Below, piece by piece: positions 20,101 through 27,193 of a DNA stretch of 64,000 nucleotides. The stretch comes from JAZKID01 sp965247525 (GTDB lineage: Bacteria; Pseudomonadota; Alphaproteobacteria; Rhizobiales; UBA4765), in contig OZ252015.1 in assembly GCA_965247525.1 (NCBI GenBank), positions 124,001-188,000 of the forward strand, read 5' to 3'. Both the position numbers and the translations under genes were made by a program. How positions within the stretch are numbered: position 1 is the first letter of the stretch; the number at the start of each line of letters is the position of its first letter. The notes beneath the pieces are model-generated. The model was not told where the DNA came from. It made no database searches and saw only the letters and a list, made by a program, of their open reading frames with translations.

Positions 20101-21312
20101 GCGACTGATGCCAATGGCGATTTCGGCAGCCAATCTTACACATTCTCGACGGCGCACGCCGACCCCACAACAGATACTGAACTGCGCGGTTTGATTGATG
20201 CGCAGACGGCAACCGTTCATCGCTTTAACGATGCGCAAAACACCAATGTGCAGCGACGTATCGAAGCACTGCACGAGAATTTCAAACCTTGTGGATTGAG
20301 ATTGGGGATCAACGCTTCAAACTACAGCGTACAAACGACATATCCGATTGATCCGCGCACCGGAGCGGCATTCCCGCCAGAATATGGCGATCCGAACGTG
20401 TCTTCAGCAGCTCCGGTACCTGTTGCCGCGCCGCCTTCAGACGATTGCAGCCTGTTTTCGGGGCCGCCAGTTGCAGTGTGGGCCAGCGGCGCAATTGAAT
20501 TTGGACGACAAAGCAGCGGTGGAATCGATTCATCTAAATTTACAACGTCGGGGCTGACCGCTGGTATCGATGCGCAGATCAACAGCAAACTCATCGTTGG
20601 CGCTGCGCTGGGCTATGGCCTTGATCATACCGACAGCGGGCTGAACGGCACAAAGATCGAAGCCGACAACTTCAGCGGAATGCTTTATGCAAGTTTTCAG
20701 CCTCTTCAATCACTGTTCATCGACGCGGTGATTGGGCATGGCGTGTTTGGCTTTGACAACACCCGCTGGGTCGATCTCGACAGCACGACGGTCTCGGGAG
20801 AGCGCAAGGGCAGCTCAACATTTGGTTCGACCACTGTGAGCACGGATCTTTACCGCGGCGATTACAAGTTTTCACCTTATCTTCAATTCGATGCGATGAC
20901 GGCAACGCTCAATGCCTATAATGAAACCGGCGCGTCCGATCAGGCGTTGACTTACAATGCGGCAAATCTGTCTTCGACAGCAGGAGCGATCGGGCTGCGC
21001 GGCTCTGTGAATGTGCAGGATGGCGACATTACATATACCCCGCACATGCGCGTTGAGTACAAACGCGCTTTCGATGACAACTTTTCGCAATCTCTGTTTT
21101 ACAGCGATACGGGTGCTGGAACGCTTTATTCGATCACCCAGCCAGACACGACACGCGATATCTTTAGCGGCGTTGTTGGCGTGCGTGCCCTCATGGGAAC
21201 CGCAGCGAGCGTCGATGTCGAATATGGCGCGAGCGGAGATCCGTCCAGCGATACGTCGTCGATTACCCAGACGGTTCGCACAAAAGTTCATTTGAACTTT
21301 GATGGAAACTAA
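17149..21312 (+). CDS. Autotransporter-like protein with eleven Ig-like repeats
   Basis: Large 1387-residue surface protein. A signal peptide (cut near SASA/AITVN) is followed by eleven tandem repeats of about 88 residues, roughly residues 35-1003. Each carries NPxxLPNG, SQTVTASGGTAPYTY, SGALPTGLSL and TGAITGTP motifs, which are typical putative-Ig (He_PIG) domains. A linker with a Pro/Ala stretch leads to a C-terminal region of about 285 residues with alternating strands. It resembles an autotransporter beta-barrel (VWASGAIEFG, GAALGYGLDHT, LRGSVNVQDG), but it ends in LNFDGN rather than an aromatic residue. Adhesion or a cell-surface structural role is inferred. It is probably monocistronic. 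Confidence 0.85.
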   Translation: MRVFALNRIGSLSVACRSIAVAFALFVLSAASASAAITVNPATLAAGTLGQVYDNTLTASGGSGPYTFAVTTGALPPGLTLTGASGQLSGTPSAQGVYNFTITATDSLAASGSRAYTMSVGTFSLAVQPNTLPNSTLGAAYNQTLTAVGGNPPYTFAVSSGALPTGVSLATDGTISGATTAGGSFTFIIQADDAMGNTGYRTYTVNVGTNSLIIAPPTLPNGTQGTAYNQSVTASGGTGTPYTYSVSSGALPSGLSLNTSTGQISGTPSAGGSFSFTIRAVDSGNNFGTQSYTINIGGNSLILNPTTLPNGVLASAYSQTVTATGGTGGPYTYSVSIGSLPSGLSLNGSTGAITGTPNTAGSFGFTIHAVDVSNNFGDRNYTISIGTNSLTVNPATISDGAVGVAYSQTVNANGGTAPYTFAISSGALPTGLSLDANSGAITGTPSIAGAFTFTIQATDANSNTGSRSYTVSVDPAPLTVNPSSLPNGSQGVAYSQTVTASGGTAPYTYAVLSGALPTGLSLNTSNGAITGTPTVAGAFNFTISATDANSITGSQAYTVNIAAASLTVNPSTLPNGMQSVAYNQTVTASGGTAPYTYAVLSGTLPTGLSLNAATGAITGTPSAGGNYSFTIQATDANSNVGSNAYTVTIGTTTLTVNPSSLPNGTQGTAYNQSVTASGGAAPYVYALLSGALPTGLSLDTATGAITGTPSAGGSYSFSIQATDASSNTGSSAYTVSIGTSTLSLNPANLPNGTQGAAYSQTITASGGTAPYTYAILSGTLPIGLSLNAATGAITGTPSTSASYSFTIQATDTNGNIGNGAYTVFIGTTALTLNPSSLPNATQGVVYSQTVSASGGTAPYTYTIFSGALPAGLSLDGATGAITGTATGSGISNFTIQVTDANGNVGSNSYTVSTNTNSLSVNPATLPNPSQGMAYSQVVTASGGTAPYTFTLSSGTLPAGLVLNASTGAITGTPTGSGSATFTITATDANGDFGSQSYTFSTAHADPTTDTELRGLIDAQTATVHRFNDAQNTNVQRRIEALHENFKPCGLRLGINASNYSVQTTYPIDPRTGAAFPPEYGDPNVSSAAPVPVAAPPSDDCSLFSGPPVAVWASGAIEFGRQSSGGIDSSKFTTSGLTAGIDAQINSKLIVGAALGYGLDHTDSGLNGTKIEADNFSGMLYASFQPLQSLFIDAVIGHGVFGFDNTRWVDLDSTTVSGERKGSSTFGSTTVSTDLYRGDYKFSPYLQFDAMTATLNAYNETGASDQALTYNAANLSSTAGAIGLRGSVNVQDGDITYTPHMRVEYKRAFDDNFSQSLFYSDTGAGTLYSITQPDTTRDIFSGVVGVRALMGTAASVDVEYGASGDPSSDTSSITQTVRTKVHLNFDGN
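17251..20150 (+). repeat. Eleven tandem Ig-like coding repeats (~264 bp each)
   Basis: Successive units begin with a version of TVNPSSLPNG and are clearly related in both protein and DNA. Units 6 to 9 look most alike, which suggests recent internal duplication. Number and order were counted from the ASGGTAPYTY-type motif. Length variation between strains is likely. Confidence 0.85.
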
Positions 21313-21366
21313 ATGGGTTCATTTCGCTATTGCTGATTGAGTTCAACTGCGCGCCTTTGGCGCTTG

Positions 21367-21416
21367 AATTGGTGAGCGGGGAGGGGATCGAACCCTCGAC
21401 CACATGATTAAAAGTC
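21367..21416. repeat. Left attachment site (tRNA-Lys 3' fragment)
   Basis: Fifty bases identical to 26630-26679. They cover the tRNA 3' end through the anticodon loop on the minus strand. The sequence past 21416 no longer matches tRNA, so this is the truncated copy created by integration. Confidence 0.9.
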
Positions 21417-21532
21417 TTAAGTTACGCAATTCCCACAGATTTCTCAGGATTCCTGCTATTAAATAACGTCTTTATATTCAACACATTACAGACCTATTGC
21501 CATATACAGTGTGTTTCCTAGGTTGACAAATC

Positions 21533-21553
21533 GGTGGTTATTTGGTGGTTATT
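21533..21553. promoter_or_regulatory. Left tandem GGTGGTTATTT sites
   Basis: Two adjacent copies of the 11-mer GGTGGTTATTT (the second ends ATTA) lie between the left att and the integrase start, just after a TTGACA box (21523-21528). The same 21 bases recur inside the right end. They are probable arm-type sites for integrase or excisionase, and could also let the protein repress its own gene. Confidence 0.6.
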
Positions 21554-21568
21554 ATCACTATAGAGCCC

Positions 21569-22855
21569 ATGAACGCACGAATTACCAAGCGAATAGTAGA
21601 TAGCTGCAAAGCGCGGAATAAGCCTTATTTCGTTTGGGACAGCGAACTAAAAGGCTTCGGCCTTTCTGTATCGCCAAATGGGGCAAAATCCTTTGTAGCC
21701 AAATATCGTGTAGGGCGAGGGCGCTCTGCCCCCACACGGCGCACGGTAGTGGCTCCAGTTGGCAGGGTGACACCTGATGAAGCCCGTACCTTGGCGCGGA
21801 AGATAATTTCTAAAGCGGCGCTGGGTGGCGACCCTGTCAGCGAGAAAAAGGAAAAAGACAAAGCTATTACCATCGCGGCGCTGGCCGAACTCTTTTTAGA
21901 TTCCCATGTCAAAACCAAGCGCTCAAAGGGTACGGTTTCAAGCTATAAAGTGACCCTTAACAAGCATATTATTCCGGCTTTCGGCAAGCGTAAGGCAAGG
22001 GAATTAGCGCGCAATGATGTAGCGCGCTGGCATTTAGAGCGCTCAGAAACACCCATAGCCGCTAACCGTGCTTTGGCCGTGATTGGCTCCATGTACACCT
22101 TTGCGCAAAGGCATGGCTATGTGGATGAAAACCACAACCCAGCGCGGCGCATTGAAAAATTTAACGAGAAAAGCAAAGAGCGTTATCTAACCCGTGAAGA
22201 GCTTTCGGCTGTTGGCGCTGCATTACGGCTTGCGCAAACCAAGGGTTTACCGTGGCAGCTAGATGAAAAAAAACCTAAGTCAAAGCACTTACCGAAACCC
22301 GTAAACCGCAAAACGATTTTAGACAAATATGCGGTGGCAGCTATACGACTGCTAATTTTTACAGGCGCTAGGTTGCGTGAAATTCTGCATCTGAAATGGG
22401 AGAACGTAGATTTTGAACGCTCGATGCTGTTTTTGCCGGACAGCAAAACTGGCAAGAAAACCATCGTGCTTAATCCGCCCGCGCTGGTATTGCTGCAAAG
22501 CTTGCCACGGGTCAAAGACTGCGCGTTTGTGATTGCTGGGCAAGAATTAAAACAACCCAAGGCCGACCTCAAACGCCCTTGGGCGCTGGTATCCGCACAC
22601 GCTGGTCTAAGCGATGTTCGTATCCATGACCTGCGCCATACCTATGCCAGTTTTGGTGCTGGCGCTGGTTTAGGCTTGCCCATAGTTGGTAAGCTTTTAG
22701 GACATACCCAAAGCGCTACCACTCAGAAATACGCTCACCTCGATAATGACCCCGTACAAAGAGGGGCTAATATAATAGGCAAAGAAATCGCCGCTGCCAT
22801 GAATCAAAAATCTAGCGGTAAGGTTGTTGCTTTCAATAAATGTAAAAGAGTTTAA
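21569..22855 (+). CDS. int: Tyrosine recombinase (island integrase)
   Basis: Site-specific integrase of about 428 residues. The N-terminal DUF4102-like arm-binding domain reads PYFVWDSELKGFGLSVSPNG. A SAM-like core-binding domain (KGTVSSYKVTLNKHIIPAFG) and a complete catalytic domain follow. Catalytic residues, numbered from ATG 21569, are Arg268 (FTGARLREI), Lys293 (DSKTGKK), His353 and Arg356 (IHDLRHTYAS), His379 (LLGHTQ) and Tyr388 (TTQKYAHL). The longer reading from TTG 21542 runs through the tandem sites and is unlikely; GAG lies six bases before ATG 21569. It catalyses recombination at tRNA-Lys. The protein looks intact, so the element may still be mobile. Confidence 0.93.
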   Translation: MNARITKRIVDSCKARNKPYFVWDSELKGFGLSVSPNGAKSFVAKYRVGRGRSAPTRRTVVAPVGRVTPDEARTLARKIISKAALGGDPVSEKKEKDKAITIAALAELFLDSHVKTKRSKGTVSSYKVTLNKHIIPAFGKRKARELARNDVARWHLERSETPIAANRALAVIGSMYTFAQRHGYVDENHNPARRIEKFNEKSKERYLTREELSAVGAALRLAQTKGLPWQLDEKKPKSKHLPKPVNRKTILDKYAVAAIRLLIFTGARLREILHLKWENVDFERSMLFLPDSKTGKKTIVLNPPALVLLQSLPRVKDCAFVIAGQELKQPKADLKRPWALVSAHAGLSDVRIHDLRHTYASFGAGAGLGLPIVGKLLGHTQSATTQKYAHLDNDPVQRGANIIGKEIAAAMNQKSSGKVVAFNKCKRV

Positions 22856-22923
22856 CTTGCTATCAATCTTGATGTATCTTGTAGGTTGTAAAACAGCCTC
22901 GATACTGAAAGCTTTTGACTAAA

Positions 22924-23493
22924 ATGAAAAAACAAAAATCGCTAGTTACAAATCCAAAAAATTTGATGAAATCACTGTCTGACTATCCTGAATTGCAGGA
23001 TTTTTTGACCAAGCCGATTGACGATAGCCCGTATATGAGAAGTGCTCTTAATCCTAAAGCTATTAAAGAGCTACACAATCAAAAAATTGATCTAATTTTT
23101 TTAGCGTATCAAAATGCTTATCCTCGCTCAGGAAAGCTTATTACGCATGAAACAACAAACTATAACCATTGGAAAGCTCTTTGTTTTGCTCTTTTAGAAG
23201 ATTTCATAATGGGCTTTAAAACTAAATCTGATTTGGCGGCGGCTGGACATCAGCGAGGCAGAAAAACAGGCTCTGGCATAATTATAGAAAAAGAAAAATT
23301 AGTGGAAACGATAGATGAGATACGCAAATCGAAAAATAACTGCTCAATAAGCCAAGCTTGTAAAACTTTAACTGACAGAAAAGGAGCATGGAAAGGCAAA
23401 TCCGCCCGCTCGGTTAGTAATCAATATCACAAAATAGTAAAATCAAGAAAAATAATTTCTTTGTTGCTATCTGCTGGCTACAAGCCGCTCTGA
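22924..23493 (+). CDS. Island hypothetical protein (189 aa)
   Basis: Not recognised. Basic, AT-rich protein of about 189 residues. The C-terminal part (KSKNNCSISQACKTL, then WKGKSARSVSNQYHKIVKS) looks like a helix-turn-helix followed by basic helices, so nucleic-acid binding is plausible. A TTG at 22915 in frame is an alternative start. No membrane segments or signal peptide are present. It lies directly after the integrase. Confidence 0.6.
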   Translation: MKKQKSLVTNPKNLMKSLSDYPELQDFLTKPIDDSPYMRSALNPKAIKELHNQKIDLIFLAYQNAYPRSGKLITHETTNYNHWKALCFALLEDFIMGFKTKSDLAAAGHQRGRKTGSGIIIEKEKLVETIDEIRKSKNNCSISQACKTLTDRKGAWKGKSARSVSNQYHKIVKSRKIISLLLSAGYKPL

Positions 23494-23668
23494 ATGGCCG
23501 AGTAAAGAACTCACTGGATTCTTTGAATTAGAAAAGCTGCACAATAATTCGCAAACCTAATTGCGTGCTGCACATTAATTCTAACCCATTTTGTTGTGCA
23601 ATTCGTAGGGGTACCTACGTATATCGCCAAAAATCTCTCGAATCCTTTGGCACAAAATAGGGATGAAA

Positions 23669-23875
23669 ATGAATAACGAAACTACACTTCTCACGACTAA
23701 GCAGGCGGCTATATTTTTGAGCTTAGCGCCGCAAACGCTTGCAAAAATGCGGTTAGAAAAATCGACACTGCCTTTTATTAAAATGGGCAGGTCAGTGCGC
23801 TATGCGCTGAATGACCTTCAAGAATGGGTAGAGCGCAGCAAGCGCCGCTCAACAAGTGAAAACCCTGTAACTTAA
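23669..23875 (+). CDS. AlpA-like excisionase/regulator
   Basis: Small helix-turn-helix protein of the AlpA/MerR-type family: LTTKQAAIFLSLAPQTLAKM, then PFIKMGRSVRYALNDLQEWV, both hallmark segments. Such proteins act as excisionases or as activators of integrase in islands and prophages. ATG 23669 is preceded by AGGGA at correct spacing; an ATG at 23663 is too close to it. The gene stands well apart from int (about 0.8 kb) but within the same element. Confidence 0.82.
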   Translation: MNNETTLLTTKQAAIFLSLAPQTLAKMRLEKSTLPFIKMGRSVRYALNDLQEWVERSKRRSTSENPVT

Positions 23876-23881
23876 AAAAAT

Positions 23882-23898
23882 GCCCGCAAGAAGCGGGC
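23882..23898 (-). terminator. Hairpin with T-run on the minus strand
   Basis: GCCCGC-AAGAA-GCGGGC is a perfect 6-bp hairpin. Read leftward it is followed by ATTTTTTT, a good Rho-independent terminator for minus-strand transcription. Read rightward no T-run follows. All nearby genes are on the plus strand, so it may block antisense transcripts or act in the mRNA. Confidence 0.5.
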
Positions 23899-23911
23899 TA
23901 GGAAAAGCAAA

Positions 23912-24109
23912 ATGAAAATACCAAAATGCGCTATTAGGCGCAAACGAAAAATTGTGCCTAAATTTGACTTATTCGATTGGGCAGAACTTCAAAATATTAT
24001 CAGGCAACCCCTGCATATTAAAAAGCTTGTAGTGCGATTGGGTTTAAGCCCAGCGCTTGCCGGAACCGTTGCGGAGCTAGCAGGAATCAAGGGGGCGCTT
24101 CATGTCTGA
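23912..24109 (+). CDS. Island small basic protein (65 aa)
   Basis: 65 residues, N-terminal basic stretch (RRKRKIVPKF), then helical sequence ending IKGALHV. Not recognised. It overlaps the next gene by eight bases, which suggests translational coupling, and AGGAAAAG precedes the ATG. Confidence 0.5.
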   Translation: MKIPKCAIRRKRKIVPKFDLFDWAELQNIIRQPLHIKKLVVRLGLSPALAGTVAELAGIKGALHV

Positions 24110-24389
24110 AGTGACTTTCCTAAAATTCAGGACACCGGAAAAAGAACTCAGCGTAAAGGGGCGTGACGCATGGACGCTCGACCGCCTGATTAAAGCTGGC
24201 AAAGGCGGCGTGACCCCGCTCGAATATCCAGCGCCACGATGGTCTGGCTATGTTTTTAATCTGCGTAAGCTCGGTTTGAGAATTACAACCATTCGAGAAA
24301 AGCACGGTGGTTCATTTTCCGGCCAGCATGGGCGTTATGTACTCTGCACGCCGCTTGAAGTGCTGGAAGTGGGACGCGATGGCCAGTAG
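24102..24389 (+). CDS. Winged-helix-like island protein (95 aa)
   Basis: 95 residues resembling small winged-helix domains found in alphaproteobacterial islands and phages: TLDRLIKAGKGGVTPLEYP, then YVFNLRKLGLRITTIREKHG and GRYVL, matching helix, recognition helix and wing. DNA binding is inferred. A GGGGG-containing ribosome-binding region lies in the upstream gene, which it overlaps. It probably regulates island genes or helps excision. Confidence 0.6.
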   Translation: MSEVTFLKFRTPEKELSVKGRDAWTLDRLIKAGKGGVTPLEYPAPRWSGYVFNLRKLGLRITTIREKHGGSFSGQHGRYVLCTPLEVLEVGRDGQ

Positions 24390-24501
24390 CCCCGCCTTGC
24401 TTCAGAGAGCGCTCGTAAAGTGCGTTGGCAGGTTTTCCGCATCCAAGCAACCTAATCAGCAAATGCCCTCTGGCGGGCGTTTCTGAGTCACGGAGAGTCA
24501 T

Positions 24502-24927
24502 ATGCCAAAACACAACGCTACAGGCCGCTCAAGAACTGGACACCCGTTTGTTCAGCTATTTCGGTACATGCTGAATTCAGCCGCTTGGCTGGCGCTCTCA
24601 CCCAGCGCGGTGAAAGTTTATATCGCCATTGCAAAACATTTTGACGGTATAAATAACGGACGGATTTTATTTTCTGCTAGAATGGGTGTTAGTGAGTGCG
24701 GCCTTTCAAAAGATACCGTGCGTAAAGCCTTTTGCGAACTTGAAAGGCTGGGATTTATCATTTGCACAAAGCGCGGAGCTTTTAGCTATAAAATTCGCCA
24801 TGCGTCAGAGTGGAGGCTTACGGTCATGCCTTGCAATGTTGCCAATCTTGCGCCGACAAAAGAGTTTATGAGCTGGCGACCTATAAATCTAAAACGCGGT
24901 ACTAATTTTTCGCCAGCACAGGGCTAG
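24502..24927 (+). CDS. Helix-turn-helix island protein (141 aa)
   Basis: 141 residues. LNSAAWLALSPSAVKVYIAI, then SKDTVRKAFCELERLGFIIC, has the form of a replication-initiator-like or GntR-like winged helix as seen in small mobile elements. ATG 24502 has GGAG at eight bases. The basic C-terminal tail suggests DNA binding. The exact role, replication or regulation, cannot be decided. Confidence 0.6.
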   Translation: MPKHNATGRSRTGHPFVQLFRYMLNSAAWLALSPSAVKVYIAIAKHFDGINNGRILFSARMGVSECGLSKDTVRKAFCELERLGFIICTKRGAFSYKIRHASEWRLTVMPCNVANLAPTKEFMSWRPINLKRGTNFSPAQG

Positions 24928-25511
24928 TATTTTGTCTTAGTGTTGAGTGGTGACGACTATTTAGTACCGTTGAATGAAGTGAAGGGGCCAGTAACTATAA
25001 CCGTTCGCAAATTTCACGGTACTTAATTTTAGGACATATTTATATCTACCATAGGCTAGGCAGCGAAAGGCTAAGGGGTGAGGCGAGTGAGCGCGCTACC
25101 ATAAAGCGCCGTAGCGAGCGAGCCGAACTAAATGAAAACAGTTTGGAATCTGAATACAGATAACTTTTTATTTTTTTTTCTAATCGAGCGCTATTCACGG
25201 CAAAGGGTTTGTGAGGTTAATTTCTATAACTCTTAAAAAGCGAATTTTGATTTTCAGAGCAGTACACGCGCGCGAGAGCAGAGTTTTCCTAATCCATAAA
25301 AGGAACGTTTGATAAAACAATCAGAAAAATCAAAAGTATCACATATCTAAACTGGTGCGATTTTGATAAGCCCTGCTGAAAACAAAATATCTTGAAATAT
25401 CTTTCTGCGCCCGTTTTCTAATGGAATTTAGCGGATAGCTGTTGGTTGAATCTACTTGCTGTTATCGTATATAGAGATATGCTACGCCAACAAATGAGTA
25501 TGGAGTAGTCA
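24928..25511. other. Non-coding stretch inside the island
   Basis: 584 bases without a credible ORF. A short GC-rich patch (about 25060-25135) holds gcgag-type tandem motifs and a 5-bp GCGCT/AGCGC hairpin. A terminator follows at 25141-25180. The right part is AT-rich and probably includes the promoter of the lipoprotein gene. A small RNA or an origin/transfer site is possible but unproven. Confidence 0.4.
25141..25180 (+). terminator. Probable terminator after the helix-turn-helix gene or a small RNA
   Basis: ATCTG-AATA-CAGAT hairpin, with outer GTT/AAC, followed by a nearly unbroken run of about fourteen T. The stem is short and AT-rich, but the T-run is long. Confidence 0.5.
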
Positions 25512-25940
25512 GTGAGAAAAACGATAATTATTACAAGTGCTTTGGCCTTAGCCGGATGCAGCATGGTTCGCGCTGATATTGCTAATCAAGCGCAAGCCTC
25601 TCTTGTCGGTATGCCCAAAGAAAAAATCTTGGCTTGCATGGGCGCGCCTGAAAGCAAAATGGCTGAAGGGCAAACCGAGGTTTGGTCGTATGGCTCTGGC
25701 GGCTCGACCGTTGTTTCCGGCAACTCTTCAATGAGTATAAACGCTTATGGCAACACGTCATATGGTTCGGGCTTCAGCTCAGGAACTGCCGTGCATCGAT
25801 ATTGTAAAGTGAATGTAGTTTTTAACAGTGGGAGCGTAAGTGCCGTCAATTACACTGGCAACACGGGGGGCTTTATAACAAGGGGCGAACAATGCGCCTA
25901 TGCTGTGCAAGCCTGTCTCCCGCAACAGCCGAAATCATGA
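25512..25940 (+). CDS. Island lipoprotein (142 aa)
   Basis: Signal peptide with lipobox LAGC (Cys16), so an envelope lipoprotein. The mature part has LVGMPKEKILACMGAPE, which resembles the start of BamE/SmpA-like domains, then a Gly/Ser/Asn-rich middle and four further cysteines. The GTG start has GGAG at a good distance. It probably forms a cargo unit with the next gene. Confidence 0.7.
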   Translation: MRKTIIITSALALAGCSMVRADIANQAQASLVGMPKEKILACMGAPESKMAEGQTEVWSYGSGGSTVVSGNSSMSINAYGNTSYGSGFSSGTAVHRYCKVNVVFNSGSVSAVNYTGNTGGFITRGEQCAYAVQACLPQQPKS

Positions 25941-25953
25941 AACTTGGCGAGCT

Positions 25954-26505
25954 ATGAAATTGAATATAAAGCGAGGGTTATTGAGATTTTGGGTAATTCT
26001 GAGTGCAGCCTATTTAGTTGGATCTAGTTTTTTTCTAATAGATGGGCTTAATAGCCTTTTTACACAACAATCTGAATATAACAAATATCGTGGCAGTGAT
26101 TTTATTTATCCTGCTGATTACAAGGAGTGCAAAGGAATTGAAAATAAAGATTATAAAATTATTGGCGTTCCTGTCTTAAATTTTGATTATAATCGTCAAG
26201 AAGAATTCGTAAAATCGGGACTAAAGATAGACTTAAAAGACTATGAGATTGCAATTTGTTTTTACAATTATGAAACTCTTCGCAAATTTTATAACCAATA
26301 TTCAGAATACGGGCAGGGCAATCCAAGTTTAATATATAAAACTTATGCAGACCAAAAAATAAAGCCTAGAACCAAGCCGGTTTGGGTTGAGAGTTTATTT
26401 TTTGGATTTGCAGTATCGCTATTACCACCGCTTGTTATTTTAATTATTGGCTCGCTGATCTATTGGGGGTTTGCGGGCTTTAAAGCTGAAACCATGCCTA
26501 AATAG
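25954..26505 (+). CDS. Island membrane protein (183 aa)
   Basis: Two membrane segments, near residues 10-30 (FWVILSAAYLVGSSFFLIDG) and near 150-175, flank a soluble loop of about 115 residues rich in Tyr, Lys and Asp. Not recognised. An earlier in-frame codon at 25900 lies within the lipoprotein gene; ATG 25954 with GGCGAG upstream is preferred. Strongly AT-rich, as expected for acquired DNA. Confidence 0.6.
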   Translation: MKLNIKRGLLRFWVILSAAYLVGSSFFLIDGLNSLFTQQSEYNKYRGSDFIYPADYKECKGIENKDYKIIGVPVLNFDYNRQEEFVKSGLKIDLKDYEIAICFYNYETLRKFYNQYSEYGQGNPSLIYKTYADQKIKPRTKPVWVESLFFGFAVSLLPPLVILIIGSLIYWGFAGFKAETMPK

Positions 26506-26555
26506 CGCTTACTTCTTAGATTTTATAATTTTTAAAATATCTCAAATGAACACAG

Positions 26556-26576
26556 GGTGGTTATTTGGTGGTTATT
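26556..26576. promoter_or_regulatory. Right tandem GGTGGTTATTT sites
   Basis: The same 21 bases as at 21533-21553, same orientation, 53 bases inside the right att. They are symmetric with the left sites and fit arm-type recombinase binding. Confidence 0.6.
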
Positions 26577-26629
26577 TCTAAAAATTCGTTCCTTGCTAAC
26601 AGGGCAATAACAGACAAAAACATACATTT

Positions 26630-26679
26630 AATTGGTGAGCGGGGAGGGGATCGAACCCTCGACCACATGATTAAAAGTC
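26630..26679. repeat. Right attachment site (within tRNA-Lys)
   Basis: Fifty bases identical to the left copy. This copy continues into the full tRNA gene, so integration preserved the tRNA. Confidence 0.9.
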
Positions 26680-26707
26680 ACGTGCTCTACCGCTGAGCTA
26701 CCCGCCC
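26633..26707 (-). tRNA. tRNA-Lys(TTT)
   Basis: Full cloverleaf on the minus strand: acceptor GGGCGGG pairs with CCCGCTC, D arm GCTC..GAGC, anticodon stem CGTGA/TCATG around loop CTTTTAA (anticodon TTT), T arm GAGGG-TTCGATC-CCCTC, and encoded CCA. It is the target of the island, which lies at its 3' side. Confidence 0.96.
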
Positions 26708-26738
26708 ACCTTGCACTTCGAACGTGAAGTGAGGCTTC

Positions 26739-26767
26739 TTGTTACGGACAGCGGCAGCTTCGGTCAA
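26739..26767 (-). promoter_or_regulatory. Possible tRNA-Lys promoter
   Basis: TTGACC, 17 bases, TAACAA on the minus strand, ending 32 bases before the tRNA 5' end. The -35 is good and the -10 weak. Confidence 0.35.
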
Positions 26768-26932
26768 TATGACTTTGAAAATTAGCGCCCTAAATCAACG
26801 TCTTATCAGCACAGCATTAATCAACAAGCGGTAAGTTTAGAATTGTTATAATGATTTCAATAACTTAGAATCGTTCTTGCTTGCTTTTGTTGATGAGTTG
26901 CTTAAATGGGTTTTTAACAAAAGGATTTTCAA

Positions 26933-27184
26933 ATGGACTTTAAAATTTTGCCGATAACGACTTTCAACGCCGCGCCGCGTTTTACATTTTTGCTGGATGT
27001 CACAGCCAGTGTGCCCGTAAAGCCACCTGAAAAACCTGTGCCGTCCGCGCCTCGCGCGCGTCCGATGTCAAAAGCAGAGCGTATTGCAAAATCGAAAGAA
27101 ACATTGTGCAAGCAGGGGCTCATTGCATGCGTGCTGGCAAAAGGTGCATTGGGAGGCCTGTGGTCATGGGCGACCACACCATAA
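26933..27184 (+). CDS. Small hypothetical protein (83 aa)
   Basis: 83 residues: a short hydrophobic N-terminal part, a Pro/Lys-rich stretch, then KAERIAKSKETLCKQGLIAC with two cysteines. AAGGA lies seven bases before the ATG, and a TATAAT (26847-26852) lies upstream without a clear -35. Not recognised. It converges on the SPOR gene. Confidence 0.45.
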   Translation: MDFKILPITTFNAAPRFTFLLDVTASVPVKPPEKPVPSAPRARPMSKAERIAKSKETLCKQGLIACVLAKGALGGLWSWATTP

Positions 27185-27193
27185 AAACAATTG

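Larger units (their letters stand above)
21367..26679. mobile_element. Integrative element in tRNA-Lys, about 5.3 kb
   Basis: The element is bounded by 50-bp identical direct repeats (21367-21416 and 26630-26679) that correspond to the 3' half of tRNA-Lys. It carries a tyrosine integrase just inside the left end, an AlpA-like regulator, several small genes with DNA-binding character, and a lipoprotein and a membrane protein. Base composition is visibly AT-richer than the flanking genes. No capsid, replication initiator or conjugation genes are seen, so it resembles a small satellite-like island mobilised by other elements. Confidence 0.88.

Noticed and set aside
17251..20150. Regular repeats resembling a CRISPR array
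   Set aside because: Units are about 264 bp, in frame and protein-coding; no 20-40 bp repeat-spacer pattern exists.
21569..26505. A complete prophage
   Set aside because: No capsid, portal, terminase, tail or lysis genes lie between the att sites; the element is an island or satellite at most.
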